The position numbers and the translations under genes are program-made. From an uncultured Acidobacteriia bacterium (GTDB lineage Bacteria; Acidobacteriota; Terriglobia; Bryobacterales; Bryobacteraceae), in contig CAIRSA010000125.1 of assembly GCA_903881085.1 (NCBI GenBank), positions 1 to 37,128 of the forward strand: a stretch of 37,128 bases of DNA, given 5' to 3'. Position 1 is the first letter of the stretch, and the number at the start of each line of letters is the position of its first letter. Shown here in pieces: positions 1 through 7,560 of this stretch. The notes below the pieces were generated by a model that was not told the DNA's origin, ran no database searches, and saw only the letters and a list, made by a program, of their open reading frames with translations.

Positions 1-38
1 CAACGCTTGAGCGGGAGGGCATTCCAAATTATAAACCT

Positions 39-90
39 CGAATTTGACGGAATCAAACAAAATCGTATCGTTTTGTTTGATTCCGATTCG
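39..90. repeat. Long A+T-rich inverted repeat (hairpin) beyond the toxin gene
   Basis: Bases 48-62 pair perfectly with 71-85 (15 bp) around the 8-base loop TCGTATCG. After a four-base bulge the pairing continues with CGAAT at 39-43 against ATTCG at 86-90. It lies about 50 bases beyond the 3' end of the minus-strand toxin gene. The arms hold A and T runs, so it could end transcription in either direction, but it lacks the GC-rich stem plus U-tract of a classic intrinsic terminator. A mobile-element terminus or an mRNA-stabilising structure is also possible. The pairing is plain to see; the role is not known. Confidence 0.7.
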
Positions 91-141
91 GAGGCGTAAT
101 CATGCCCCTGCGTATAAAGGAAAATTTGGGACAAGCTCTAG

Positions 142-594
142 CTACGTGTGTTTTAAGCGGGAGGGACAAACCTCGTGCTCAGGATCCCACCACAACAACG
201 TCACGCTGCCCCTGTCCAGAATGCCCCAAATCCGCTCTTTACCTGACAACCGCAAGGAAAGCAGGTCGTCGAAATCCAAAGGCCGGAACATCTCAGTCAG
301 CCTGTCCTGCGCTGGTTTGGACAAGTCTTCAATCGCAACGTTATGGTTTTGTTTTTTGCCCCGGACCAGGATCGCTTCCCACGTTTGCTTTTCCAATTCC
401 CGCAGGTGATTCCAAAGTCGATACCATTCGCATTCTGTCAATTCCTGGCATCCGAAGGGCGGTTTCATATCGATCCGCCCAACTCGCCACGAGGGGTACA
501 GTCCGTGATAGCTGGTCGACTCTACGGATCTGGGGTGCTTCTTCGCTTCAGGATTGAATTGCGCTTTGGCCCTTATGACTTTGCTCGTCGACAG
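142..594 (-). CDS. Putative toxin partner of a Panacea antitoxin, non-ATG start
   Basis: The frame from 468 to 142 (108 residues from an ATG) extends upstream without a stop for 42 more codons, to the codon just after the amber stop of the Panacea gene. The extension reads like protein (HGLYPSWRVGRID) and precedes the ATG that gives MKPPFGCQEL, so the full product is about 150 residues. The C-terminal part carries LRLSGKERIWGI and a WWDPEHEVCPS motif, which I recall from a family of small unknown proteins beside DUF4065 genes. No ATG, GTG or TTG lies in the extension; CTG at 592-594 or ATA at 574-576 are the only candidate starts there. Panacea proteins are known to neutralise varied toxins encoded next to them, so a toxin role is inferred from position. 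No catalytic motif is recognised. Confidence 0.6.
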   Translation of the reverse strand: MSTSKVIRAKAQFNPEAKKHPRSVESTSYHGLYPSWRVGRIDMKPPFGCQELTECEWYRLWNHLRELEKQTWEAILVRGKKQNHNVAIEDLSKPAQDRLTEMFRPLDFDDLLSLRLSGKERIWGILDRGSVTLLWWDPEHEVCPSRLKHT

Positions 595-1023
595 CTAAAG
601 ACTGCCGTAATATTCAGACATCGCTGCGTGTGAGATGGGGTTATTACTCGGCTCACCGGCCGGGATTCCGGATCGCGCGTCTTTCCACGGCGCTTCCTGA
701 TGGGTAAGATCGCTTAACCATTGGCTGGACTGTTGGCCATAGAACTTCAACACTCCATCCACGGTTTCGCGCTGAGACTCGGTTAGTGCCTCTGGGTTCC
801 CTTTGGCGATCTTTCGAACTGTAAAGAGTCCGCGATGATCGTCATAAAGCGGGCGCACCACTGGACCATTCGCCCAAGCCTGAATCTCTTCGTCAAACAG
901 CGCCGCCTCATCCCAAACAAGCGACCATGCTTGAGAATAGTAGACGAGCTTTTGGAGCTTCATTGCTGGCATGGGACCCAACTTGCGCAATATGTATTCA
1001 GCGACGTCGAAGACGTTGGCCAT
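595..1023 (-). CDS. Panacea (DUF4065/SocA-like) antitoxin
   Basis: This 142-residue protein has the order of conserved blocks of the Panacea domain: MKLQKLVYYSQAW (about 21-33), an AWANGPVV...LYDDHRG block (49-65), LSDLTHQEAPW (about 104-114) and a terminal ISHAAMSEYY. The start at 1023 is chosen because the domain begins there and AGGGAG lies eight bases upstream; a longer frame to 1104 would add an unrelated Arg-rich leader. Panacea proteins act as antitoxins in many two-gene systems, and SocA of Caulobacter uses the fold as a ClpXP adaptor for the toxin SocB. The stop codon TAG is followed with no gap and in the same frame by the putative toxin, so the two are one operon. A TAGACT hexamer at about 1044-1049 (minus strand) may be the -10. 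Confidence 0.85.
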   Translation of the reverse strand: MANVFDVAEYILRKLGPMPAMKLQKLVYYSQAWSLVWDEAALFDEEIQAWANGPVVRPLYDDHRGLFTVRKIAKGNPEALTESQRETVDGVLKFYGQQSSQWLSDLTHQEAPWKDARSGIPAGEPSNNPISHAAMSEYYGSL

Positions 1024-1096
1024 GACTGAACTCCCTAATTTGAGTCTACACCCAGCGGTGAGATCGCGCGCTCGGCATACAGAGATGCGGCTCCGT

Positions 1097-2321
1097 TCAT
1101 CCACCCAAAGCCAAAGCCGCCAGCTTCCGCACGCCCTCTTTTAACAACCGCGGATTCGACCAGATCAACTTAGCCGCCCACGCCCCGGTCAAGTTCGTCT
1201 TCAACGCCTCGGCAAACTGTTCCGGCGTGAACATCTTCAGCAACTCCGTCCGCCGGTCCCACTTCTCGTCATCCCAAAATGAAATCCGTTTGTTGATCTC
1301 ATGCGCAATCTTCAAATTCCGCGCGTGCTTCGCATTCCACTGCCGCTCATAACGCGCCAAAAACGCGCCCGAGACATCGCCCGCCTTCACCGCTTCAGCC
1401 GCCACGGCGCCAGCCATCAGACCCGCCTCAATGCACCACCGGATCCCCTCGCCCACCAGTGCCGAAGGCTGCCCGGCGGCATCGCCCACGCCCAGGATTC
1501 CGTCGCCTGTGATTGGGTCATTCATACCATCGGAAGGCATCATGCCGTAGTGATACTCTACTGGTTGCGCGCCGGTCAGATTAACGCCAAACTGGCTGCC
1601 ATTACGGATCAGATCGTCCAGGAACGCATCCGCGCTGGCATGCGAATCGGGATGGATGATCCCCACGCCGGCACGCACGCGGTGATTGCCCCACGGAAAA
1701 AAACCACGCATAGCCCGAGGGCGCCACTTTGCTGCCCACGATCAGCACCGCCTCAGTCTCATCGTAATGCGGCGCGTACAGATCGTACTCCGCGCCCACG
1801 CCAAACCGCCGCGAGCCCTTGTGCACGCCCGATTGCTTCATCAGCGACGCGCGGTATCCGCTGGCGTCGATCGTCACCTTGGCCCGCTGCTCCCATTCTT
1901 TACCGGCGGCATCGCGCAGCCGAAGCCCACGCACGTAGCCGTCTTCCATCAACGGCGCGGTGGCAGTGACGCCAAGCCGGATCTGCGCCCCGGCATCGAT
2001 CGCCCGGCACGCCAGAAACTGGTACACGCCCTTCACGTCCATCACGCAGGCGATGGCCGTTGGGTAGTCCCAGGCCGCTTCATTATTGGGCGAAACGAAC
2101 CGGCAGCGATGAATCGGATGGAGAAACTTCTGCGGAATCCCCAGCGCCTTCAGCTCTTCCACGAAGCTCCCGCCAGTGGTGCGTAGCGGAGATCCGATCT
2201 CTTTGTTCTGCTCCACAAGCTGCACGCTGCAGCCTGCCTTTGCCGCGGCCTCGGCCGAAGCCAGTCCGCCCGGGCCGCCTCCCGCAATTAAGACGTCCAG
2301 ATCTACATCAATAATGCCCAT
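1097..2321 (-). CDS. Geranylgeranyl-reductase-family FAD oxidoreductase, frameshifted
   Basis: Two minus-strand frames join into one protein of about 407 residues. The first half (from MGIIDVDLDVL at 2321) has the Rossmann FAD site GGGPGG at residues 12-17, and the second half holds the GILGVGDAAGQ...GEGI motif that binds the FAD ribityl/phosphate. This is the geranylgeranyl reductase / digeranylgeranylglycerophospholipid reductase-like group, which reduces isoprenoid double bonds; the real substrate cannot be told. The frames meet at a run of seven T (minus strand; A at 1697-1703): with six the sequence would read GYAWFFPWGNHRV through the joint. The extra base may be a sequencing error, a young null mutation or a slippery site. 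It follows the gene at 2341-2799 by 19 bases, so they form one operon. No Shine-Dalgarno is seen at the start. Confidence 0.75.
1697..1703. other. Seven-base homopolymer at the frameshift
   Basis: A run of seven A (T on the coding strand) sits exactly where the reading frame of the flavoprotein changes. Removing one base restores a continuous protein. Long-read assemblies commonly miscount such runs, which is the simplest explanation. Confidence 0.8.
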
Positions 2322-2340
2322 TAAGGAAATGGTAACGCGG

Positions 2341-2799
2341 TTAGCGTTTCGCCAACATGCGAACACGCAGGCAGTTGTGCTTATCGCGCAGCAGCGCCTT
2401 GGCCCCGGCCATGCGCGAAATCGGCGCCAGCACGGGCACGTTGGCCTCGCCAACGTTTTCAGGGAACAGCTCCAGCATCTCCGTCTCCGCACCAGAATTC
2501 ACCTGCGCAGCCACGCTGGCGGTGGCAAAACAGACAGTGAGAAGCTCCCCGCCGGCCATCGTGTGCACTTCAAAGCTGGCGTAGGGTTTCGAAAAGAACA
2601 GCGGCGTCTCAGTCCCATAAGGAGTGTAACTGAAGCCATATAAACCAGCCGGCAGCTTTTGCGCACTCTCGCCCGCTTGGGCCTTTTCCACCAGCTTCAC
2701 GCGATTCTGCGCGCGAAACGTTTCGCGTGCTTTGGTCTCATCATTCGTCCCCGCAGCCGTCTGCGCGAGGCTCTCCTCAGTAGATGTTTTTGTCTGCAT
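2341..2799 (-). CDS. Conserved-looking hypothetical protein
   Basis: The product is 152 residues and I do not recognise a family. It has no signal peptide or membrane segment. The N-terminal 45 residues are polar and Ala/Glu/Thr-rich, probably disordered. The rest looks like a compact alpha/beta domain (LPAGLYGFSYTPYGTETPLFF, then a Cys-containing strand LLTVCFATASVAA) and ends in basic residues. It lies 19 bases upstream of the FAD oxidoreductase on the same strand and is probably co-transcribed with it. A -10-like TAAAAT (2809-2814, minus strand) lies nine bases before the ATG, and there is no clear Shine-Dalgarno, so the message may be leaderless. Confidence 0.6.
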   Translation of the reverse strand: MQTKTSTEESLAQTAAGTNDETKARETFRAQNRVKLVEKAQAGESAQKLPAGLYGFSYTPYGTETPLFFSKPYASFEVHTMAGGELLTVCFATASVAAQVNSGAETEMLELFPENVGEANVPVLAPISRMAGAKALLRDKHNCLRVRMLAKR

Positions 2800-2808
2800 A
2801 TTTACTCT

Positions 2809-2814
2809 ATTTTA
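2809..2814 (-). promoter_or_regulatory. Probable -10 element, leaderless start
   Basis: TAAAAT on the minus strand ends nine bases before the ATG at 2799. Transcription beginning about seven bases downstream would start at or just before the start codon. No -35 is obvious. The divergent methyltransferase gene shares this short region (2800-2870), with TACGAT at 2854-2859 as its own -10 candidate. Confidence 0.4.
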
Positions 2815-2870
2815 CCCGTTCCAGCCGTCTTCGTCACCTGCCCGAACCGGCTGTACGATAGACTGGGACG

Positions 2871-3449
2871 GTGCAGGACATTCCCTACATTCAACCACCA
2901 CCGCAACTGGAGCGAATCATGGCCAGAACGGCGGAACTTCAATTCCCGATGGCCTCTGAACCCATGGTAGGAGCCTTGCTGCGCGCGCTGGCCGCATCGA
3001 AACCAGCCGGCCGCATGCTTGAACTCGGCACCGGTACCGGCATCGCAACGGCCTGGCTGCTCGATGGAATGGATGCCCACTCGACGCTCACCAGCGTCGA
3101 TATCGATAGCACCGTGCAGGATGTTGCCGATGAGTGCCTCGGCGCGGACCTTCGACTCACGCTCGTTAACGCCGATGGCGTCGACTACCTGCGCTCGCAA
3201 AACCCCGATACATTCGATCTCGTCTTCGCCGACGCCATGTCCGGCAAGTACGATGGACTGGAACACGCCTTGGCGGTAGTTAAACCTGGCGGTTTTTACG
3301 TGATCGACGACATGCTTCCGCAACCCAACTGGCCCCCCGGCCACGCCGAAAAAGTGCCCGTCCTCATCGGGCAGTTGGCTGCCAATCCAAACTTCCGGAT
3401 TCTACCTCTGGTGTGGGCCAGCGGCGTTGTAGTGGCCGTGCGGCGATAG
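2871..3449 (+). CDS. Class I SAM-dependent methyltransferase, O-methyltransferase-like
   Basis: This 192-residue protein starts at GTG 2871. It shows SAM-binding motif I (LELGTGTGIAT, about residues 50-60), an acidic residue after strand 2 (TSVDIDS), motif IV DLVFADAMSGKY and the later block KPGGFYVIDDM. The layout and length match small catechol/caffeoyl-CoA O-methyltransferase-like proteins, which methylate hydroxyls of small molecules; the substrate is unknown. A -10-like TACGAT at 2854-2859 lies 11 bases before the start. It stands alone on this strand: after a 1.4-kb stretch holding a toxin-antitoxin pair and a DoxX gene, the pta operon follows. Confidence 0.8.
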   Translation: MQDIPYIQPPPQLERIMARTAELQFPMASEPMVGALLRALAASKPAGRMLELGTGTGIATAWLLDGMDAHSTLTSVDIDSTVQDVADECLGADLRLTLVNADGVDYLRSQNPDTFDLVFADAMSGKYDGLEHALAVVKPGGFYVIDDMLPQPNWPPGHAEKVPVLIGQLAANPNFRILPLVWASGVVVAVRR

Positions 3450-3545
3450 GACTCATGATTGATGGTGGACCAGCCTATCGCAAACTATTTATTAATTGCT
3501 GTTGCCAACCAGATCGGGTGTAAACATATTGTATGATTTCAACCG

Positions 3546-3612
3546 ACCCTCTACAATAATGGTTCATGCCGATTCCAGAGACCGCCTCCGCTCTCCTGGC
3601 CGGGCACGTAGA
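3546..3612 (+). repeat. Truncated copy of the pta promoter and first codons (copy 1)
   Basis: This 67-bp stretch nearly matches 4870-4936 and differs at only a few bases. It contains the -10 region, the ATG and the first codons of pta in frame. The copy encodes MPIPETASALLAGHVD and then a TGA stop, against MPIPETASAFLAGHVDRL in the intact gene, so it is a broken duplicate of the gene start. The rest of 3450-3712 holds no gene I can support. Confidence 0.85.
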
Positions 3613-3712
3613 CTGAACCGCAATACGAAAGATGGAAAGCTAGACACTCCGTCTCGGCTTCCCCTGCCGTCTGTCGAAAGTCTCGAACTCAACCCTCTGG
3701 ATTGATCCGGGT

Positions 3713-4000
3713 TTAGCAGCAGTCTACTGCAAAAACGATCAGTGGAATATTGCGCAAAACCAGCCGCCATGCATTTGCCGATAGCGACACGATAGCTATC
3801 CGCAAGCCGGTCAAATTTTGTTCATATTGCAGCGACTTATCACCGGTCACAAGCACATCGAATCCGCCCGCAATCACGGCCCGCAGCAAAACTCCGTTTT
3901 TAAGACCGGCATAACCAGCGTATGCCGCCGTCACAGTGTCGTGATGCGAGAGATGCTTCCTAAGTGCCTGTGGAACGCATTCGTCCAGAAAGACTCTCAA
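3713..4000 (-). CDS. DUF5615 PIN-like toxin
   Basis: The 95-residue product begins LRVFLDECVP and contains FDVLVTGDKSLQYEQNL, the hallmark acidic sites of the DUF5615 (Mut7-C-like PIN) ribonuclease fold: D6 and E7 near the N-terminus and D74 in TGDKSL. The start is TTG at 4000, supported by AGGAG a few bases upstream and by the family's usual N-terminus. It follows the DUF433 gene by eight bases, the usual antitoxin-then-toxin order. Such pairs are predicted VapBC-type modules in which the toxin cleaves RNA. The protein appears full length. The last residues (LIVFAVDCC) diverge from what I expect of the family. Confidence 0.75.
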   Translation of the reverse strand: MRVFLDECVPQALRKHLSHHDTVTAAYAGYAGLKNGVLLRAVIAGGFDVLVTGDKSLQYEQNLTGLRIAIVSLSANAWRLVLRNIPLIVFAVDCC

Positions 4001-4008
4001 AAGGTCTC

Positions 4009-4224
4009 CTAATGCACAGGCTGTTGGGCGTCGGCGAAGGCAAGCAATTTCCGAATGGTCGCAACGGACAGGGTGGGAAAATTGTCGTGAATCTCTTCGA
4101 CGGGCGAGCCTAACTCGAAATCTACAATAACTGTCTCTGGTTCAATGCGCGTACCCTTGACAACGGGCCTGCCACCCATCTTGCCGGGAACCGCTTCTAC
4201 CTCGTCGCATTCCAGCCAATTCAT
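4009..4224 (-). CDS. DUF433 antitoxin
   Basis: This 71-residue protein matches the DUF433 pattern: GGRPVVKGTRI (about 17-27), a segment with GSPVEEIHDNFP, then LSVATIRKLLAFA. These are small winged-helix-like proteins paired with DUF5615 toxins and are expected to bind both the toxin and the operon promoter. AGAGGTG lies six bases before the ATG at 4224, and a TACGAT hexamer further upstream could be the -10. The stop codon TAG forms part of the AGGAG ribosome site of the toxin gene, so translation of the pair is coupled. Confidence 0.85.
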   Translation of the reverse strand: MNWLECDEVEAVPGKMGGRPVVKGTRIEPETVIVDFELGSPVEEIHDNFPTLSVATIRKLLAFADAQQPVH

Positions 4225-4279
4225 CGCGCACCTCTATTGCTATCGTAGCGAGGCATGTTTACATTTTCAAGCCCGCCGA

Positions 4280-4651
4280 TCAGAGGCTCGGCATCAGGAA
4301 CATTCGGCCATATGCGATGAACGCCATAAGTAGACCCAGCACGCAACTAAAAATGATAGTCGGGGTCTCTTTATACTTGGCGTGCACCCAGATGAACAAA
4401 AGGCTCTCGATCGCAAGAACCGAGGCGGCCACCACGGTGAGCGTCGACTGCCAGTGTAGGACGCCGGGAACGATCAGCCCGGCCGTGCACACCAGTTCGA
4501 CGATGCCGAGGGCCATCCAGACTTCCCGCGGCAACGCACCAAAAGACGGGACATCCGCGGTTACTTTGTCGAACAGGAAGACCTTCATAACGCCCGACGC
4601 TGCGTACATGAGCGCGGCGAGCCCTTGCAAGACCCACAAAAGGATGTTCAT
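4280..4651 (-). CDS. DoxX-like membrane protein
   Basis: The 123-residue protein has four hydrophobic segments, starting MNILLWVLQGLAALMYAASGVMK, then a middle helix with LGIVELVCTAGLIVPG, a third with LTVVAASVLAIESLLFIW and a last one with IIFSCVLGLLMAFIAYG. This arrangement is that of DoxX/DUF4267-like inner-membrane proteins. Their function is mostly unknown, although some take part in redox or thiosulfate metabolism. I place the start at 4651; an earlier ATG at 4687 would add a polar leader. It lies in the segment enclosed by the two pta repeats, so it may have arrived with the toxin-antitoxin pair. Confidence 0.75.
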   Translation of the reverse strand: MNILLWVLQGLAALMYAASGVMKVFLFDKVTADVPSFGALPREVWMALGIVELVCTAGLIVPGVLHWQSTLTVVAASVLAIESLLFIWVHAKYKETPTIIFSCVLGLLMAFIAYGRMFLMPSL

Positions 4652-4869
4652 AGTGTCACTTCTTGTCAGCGATTGATCTAGGGTCATTGTCGATGGTCGC
4701 TGCGGTCTTCGTCAACTCGTATGTTCTGCGCAGTCGAAGGGTGGAATGCGACATTTCACAAAGTGCGCGCTGCGGAATGGTGCACCTAATCGGCGCCGGT
4801 GAGAACCGATCGAGACTGGATGATTGCGATTCAGTCATTACTTCACGCCAAACGCCCTGCCGGTCCCCA

Positions 4870-4936
4870 ACCCGCTACAATATAGGTTCATGCCGATTCC
4901 AGAGACCGCCTCCGCTTTCCTGGCCGGGCACGTAGA
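4870..4936 (+). repeat. pta promoter and 5' coding end (copy 2, intact)
   Basis: This is the intact partner of the repeat at 3546-3612. It covers the -10, the ATG at 4890 and the first codons of pta. The direct-repeat copies enclose about 1.26 kb containing the DUF5615/DUF433 pair and the DoxX gene. Confidence 0.85.
4876..4881 (+). promoter_or_regulatory. -10 element of pta, likely leaderless
   Basis: TACAAT ends eight bases before the pta ATG at 4890 and there is no Shine-Dalgarno between them. The upstream repeat copy keeps a similar TACAAT. Transcription would begin at or within two bases of the start codon. Confidence 0.45.
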
Positions 4937-5876
4937 TCGTTTACGCCAAATCAAGCCCAAAAAACGCATCGTCTTCCCCGAAGGAACTGACCCCCGAGTC
5001 CTCGCGGCCGCTGCAAGGCTCGCCAACGACGGCCTGGTTGAGCCAATCCTCATCGGGCCCGCGCCGCTCACAGGCGCCCCCGCCGGAGTCCGGTTCGTGG
5101 AAGCTGGCGCCAAGTATGCCTCTGTCTACTATGAGCGCCGCCGCGCCAAAGGCATCACGCATATGGAGGCAGAGAACATCGCCTCCCTGCCGCTCTTCTA
5201 CGCCGCGCTCATGGTCGGCGCCGGCGACGCCGATGGCTACGTGGGCGGCGCAGCCAACACCACCGCCGAAACAGTCCGCGCCGCACTGCACTGCATCGGA
5301 ACGCAGCCCAACGTCAAGACCGTCTCCAGCGTCCTCTTCATGGCCGTGCCTGACCCCGCGTTCGGCCACAACGGCATCTTTGCCTTCGCCGACTGCGCCA
5401 TCGTCATTGATCCCACATCGCTCGAACTGGCCGAAATCGCCATCGCTACCGCCCAGTCCGTGCGCGCGCTGATGAACGTGGAGCCACACATCGCCCTCTT
5501 GAGTTTTTCCACCAAGGCCAGCGCCAAACACCCGCTCATCGATAAGGTCGCCGAAGCGCTGCGCATTGTGCACGAGCGCGCGCCCGAACTGAATGTCGAT
5601 GGCGAACTACAGGTTGACGCCGCATTGATGGCCGCCGTCGGCCAGAGCAAAGCGCCCGGCTCCACCGTCGCCGGCCGCGCCAATACGCTCATTTTCCCCG
5701 ATCTTGGCGCAGGCAACATCGGCTACAAACTAGTCGAACGCCTCGCCCACGGAGCCGCCTACGGCCCCATCCTACAAGGCCTCGCCAAACCCGCCAACGA
5801 TCTTTCGCGCGGCTGCTCCGCTGAAGACATCTACAGCGTGGCAATCATTACGGCACTCCAATCATGCTTCCACTGA
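4890..5876 (+). CDS. pta: Phosphate acetyltransferase
   Basis: The enzyme interconverts acetyl-CoA plus phosphate with acetyl phosphate plus CoA in the cytoplasm. The 328-residue product has the short single-domain length of Pta/EutD, with no N-terminal DRTGG extension. Visible family blocks are KRIVFPEGTDPRVL near the N-terminus, GDADGYVGGAANTT, FADCAIVIDPTSLELAEIA, VDGELQVDAAL and the glycine-rich end GAGNIGYKLVERLA...GPILQGLAKPANDLSRG. The start at 4890 rather than 4824 is supported by the -10 just before it and by the repeat copy upstream, which preserves the same first codons. The stop overlaps the next gene by 13 bases. No acetate kinase lies in the window. Phosphate butyryltransferase is the alternative, but the motifs favour acetyl. 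Confidence 0.9.
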   Translation: MPIPETASAFLAGHVDRLRQIKPKKRIVFPEGTDPRVLAAAARLANDGLVEPILIGPAPLTGAPAGVRFVEAGAKYASVYYERRRAKGITHMEAENIASLPLFYAALMVGAGDADGYVGGAANTTAETVRAALHCIGTQPNVKTVSSVLFMAVPDPAFGHNGIFAFADCAIVIDPTSLELAEIAIATAQSVRALMNVEPHIALLSFSTKASAKHPLIDKVAEALRIVHERAPELNVDGELQVDAALMAAVGQSKAPGSTVAGRANTLIFPDLGAGNIGYKLVERLAHGAAYGPILQGLAKPANDLSRGCSAEDIYSVAIITALQSCFH

Positions 5877-6772
5877 TCTATCACGAAGGGTACGACCTGC
5901 ACTTCGGCGACCACGTCTTCCCCTCCATCAAATACAAGCTCATCCGCCAGCGCATGCTCGCCGAAGGCTTCGCCACCGAAGCCGATTTCCTAGCCCCTGC
6001 GCCTGCCACTGATGAAGACCTGATGCTCGTCCACGACCGCGGTTGGATCTCGCGACTCAAACACGGCACCTTGAGCTACCACGAAGTCCTGCAGCTGGAA
6101 ATCCCATATTCCCGGCCCATGGTCGACGCCTTCTGGCTCGCCGCCGGCGGCTCTATTCTGGCCGCGCGGCAGGCCTTGCAATCGCGTGCTGCATACAACG
6201 TCGGCGGCGGCTTCCATCACGCGTTTCCCGGCCACGGCGAAGGGTTCTGCGCCGTGCACGACGTGGCCATCGGCATCCGCAAACTGCAAGCGGAAAAGTT
6301 GATTGAGCGCGCCATCATTGTTGACGTCGATGTCCACCAGGGCAACGGCAGCGCGGCCATCTTCGCCGCCGATCCCACCGTGTTCACGCTCTCCATTCAC
6401 CAGTTCAATAACTACCCGGCGATCAAGCCGCCATCGAAGCTCGACATTCATCTGCCCGATAGCATCGGCGACGACGAGTACCTTGCGCGCCTGCGCACGC
6501 CGCTCGAAAACGCGCTCGATGATTTCAAGCCGCAATTGCTTATGTATGTGGCCGGCGCCGACCCCTACGAGAACGATAAACTGGGCGGCCTCAGCCTCAC
6601 CCTGGAAGGCTTGCGTTTGCGCGACGACATGGTGCTGGACGCGGCCCTCTCCCGCAACATCCCCGTATGCATTACACTGGCCGGAGGTTATGCCATGAAG
6701 CTGGAGGACACCGTGACCATTCACTACAACACTGCACGCGCAGCCGCGGCCGCCCTGGAGCGTGCCGCCTGA
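5864..6772 (+). CDS. Histone deacetylase superfamily (AcuC-like) protein
   Basis: This 302-residue protein has the arginase/deacetylase fold of class-I-like bacterial deacetylases. The motifs are GGGFHHAFPGHGEGFC (about 113-128, with the catalytic His pair), the zinc ligands in DVDVHQGNG (about 154-162), the third ligand in AGADPYENDKLGGL (about 229-242) and the closing LAGGY. Such enzymes remove acetyl groups from lysines (as AcuC does for acetyl-CoA synthetase) or from acetylated polyamines. It overlaps pta by 13 bases and is thus translationally coupled. Because acetyl phosphate acetylates lysines chemically, a Pta and deacetylase pair is a sensible regulatory partnership, though that link is an inference. 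The substrate is unknown. Confidence 0.88.
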   Translation: MLPLIYHEGYDLHFGDHVFPSIKYKLIRQRMLAEGFATEADFLAPAPATDEDLMLVHDRGWISRLKHGTLSYHEVLQLEIPYSRPMVDAFWLAAGGSILAARQALQSRAAYNVGGGFHHAFPGHGEGFCAVHDVAIGIRKLQAEKLIERAIIVDVDVHQGNGSAAIFAADPTVFTLSIHQFNNYPAIKPPSKLDIHLPDSIGDDEYLARLRTPLENALDDFKPQLLMYVAGADPYENDKLGGLSLTLEGLRLRDDMVLDAALSRNIPVCITLAGGYAMKLEDTVTIHYNTARAAAAALERAA

Positions 6773-7551
6773 TGGATCAAATTCTGATCTATGCCGCGCT
6801 CTGTGTCAGCTCGTTTCTTGCCGGAGCAGTGAACTCCATCGCCGGCGGTGGAACGCTGCTTACGTTCCCTGCGCTGCTGGCCGTGCTCTCGCCAGTCATG
6901 GCCAACGCCACCAGCACCATCGCTCTCGTCCCGGGCTCAATCGCCGGCGCCTGGGGCTACCGGCAGGATGTTCAGCATCCGCCGCGCCTGCTGTGGTGGT
7001 TATTTGCGCCCAGTCTCATCGGCGGCTTGATCGGGACGGTGCTCGTCACGCGCACCGATGAACACTACTTTGCAATGGCCGTGCCGTGGTTGATCCTTGC
7101 CGCATCCGCGCTGTTTACGTTGCAGCCGATTGTTTCGCGCATGACGAAAAACAAGTCCGCACAGGCATCCACTGAACACACCCATAGCCAGTTGATCCTA
7201 CTCTCCTGCGCGCAGTTCCTGGTTGGCATCTACGGCGGCTACTTCGGCGCCGGCATCGGCATCCTGATGCTCAGCGCCCTCGCCTACATGGGCATGCGCG
7301 ACGTCCACGAAATGAACGCGCTCAAAACAATCCTTGCCGTCTTGATGAACGGGGTCGCCGCCATCTGGTTCACCATGGAAGGGAAAGTGAATTGGGGATA
7401 TGCACTGCCGATGGCCATCTCATCCATCGCCGGCGGCTATCTGGGTGCGCGCCTGGCCATTCGCTTCAAATCTTCGGCGGTTCGGAAGTTCGTAATCGCC
7501 GTAGGCTTCACGCTTGCCGCTTACTACTTTTACAAGACCTATCTCCGATAG
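6772..7551 (+). CDS. TauE/SafE-family sulfite or sulfonate exporter-like permease
   Basis: The 259-residue membrane protein begins at the ATG that overlaps the previous stop by one base (TGATG). It has seven to eight hydrophobic segments arranged in two similar halves. The first half has the family signature FLAGAVNSIAGGGTLLTFPALL and the second has GIYGGYFGAGIGILMLSAL, both rich in small glycines. TauE/SafE proteins move sulfite, sulfoacetate or other organic anions across the inner membrane. It is the third gene of the pta operon. What it carries cannot be read from the sequence; acetate or a sulfonate are both open. Confidence 0.87.
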   Translation: MDQILIYAALCVSSFLAGAVNSIAGGGTLLTFPALLAVLSPVMANATSTIALVPGSIAGAWGYRQDVQHPPRLLWWLFAPSLIGGLIGTVLVTRTDEHYFAMAVPWLILAASALFTLQPIVSRMTKNKSAQASTEHTHSQLILLSCAQFLVGIYGGYFGAGIGILMLSALAYMGMRDVHEMNALKTILAVLMNGVAAIWFTMEGKVNWGYALPMAISSIAGGYLGARLAIRFKSSAVRKFVIAVGFTLAAYYFYKTYLR

Positions 7552-7560
7552 CTATGCACT

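Noticed and set aside
1301..1969. A 222-codon plus-strand frame over the flavoprotein gene.
   Set aside because: It is Arg/His/Pro-rich and covers a region where the minus strand encodes recognised FAD motifs.
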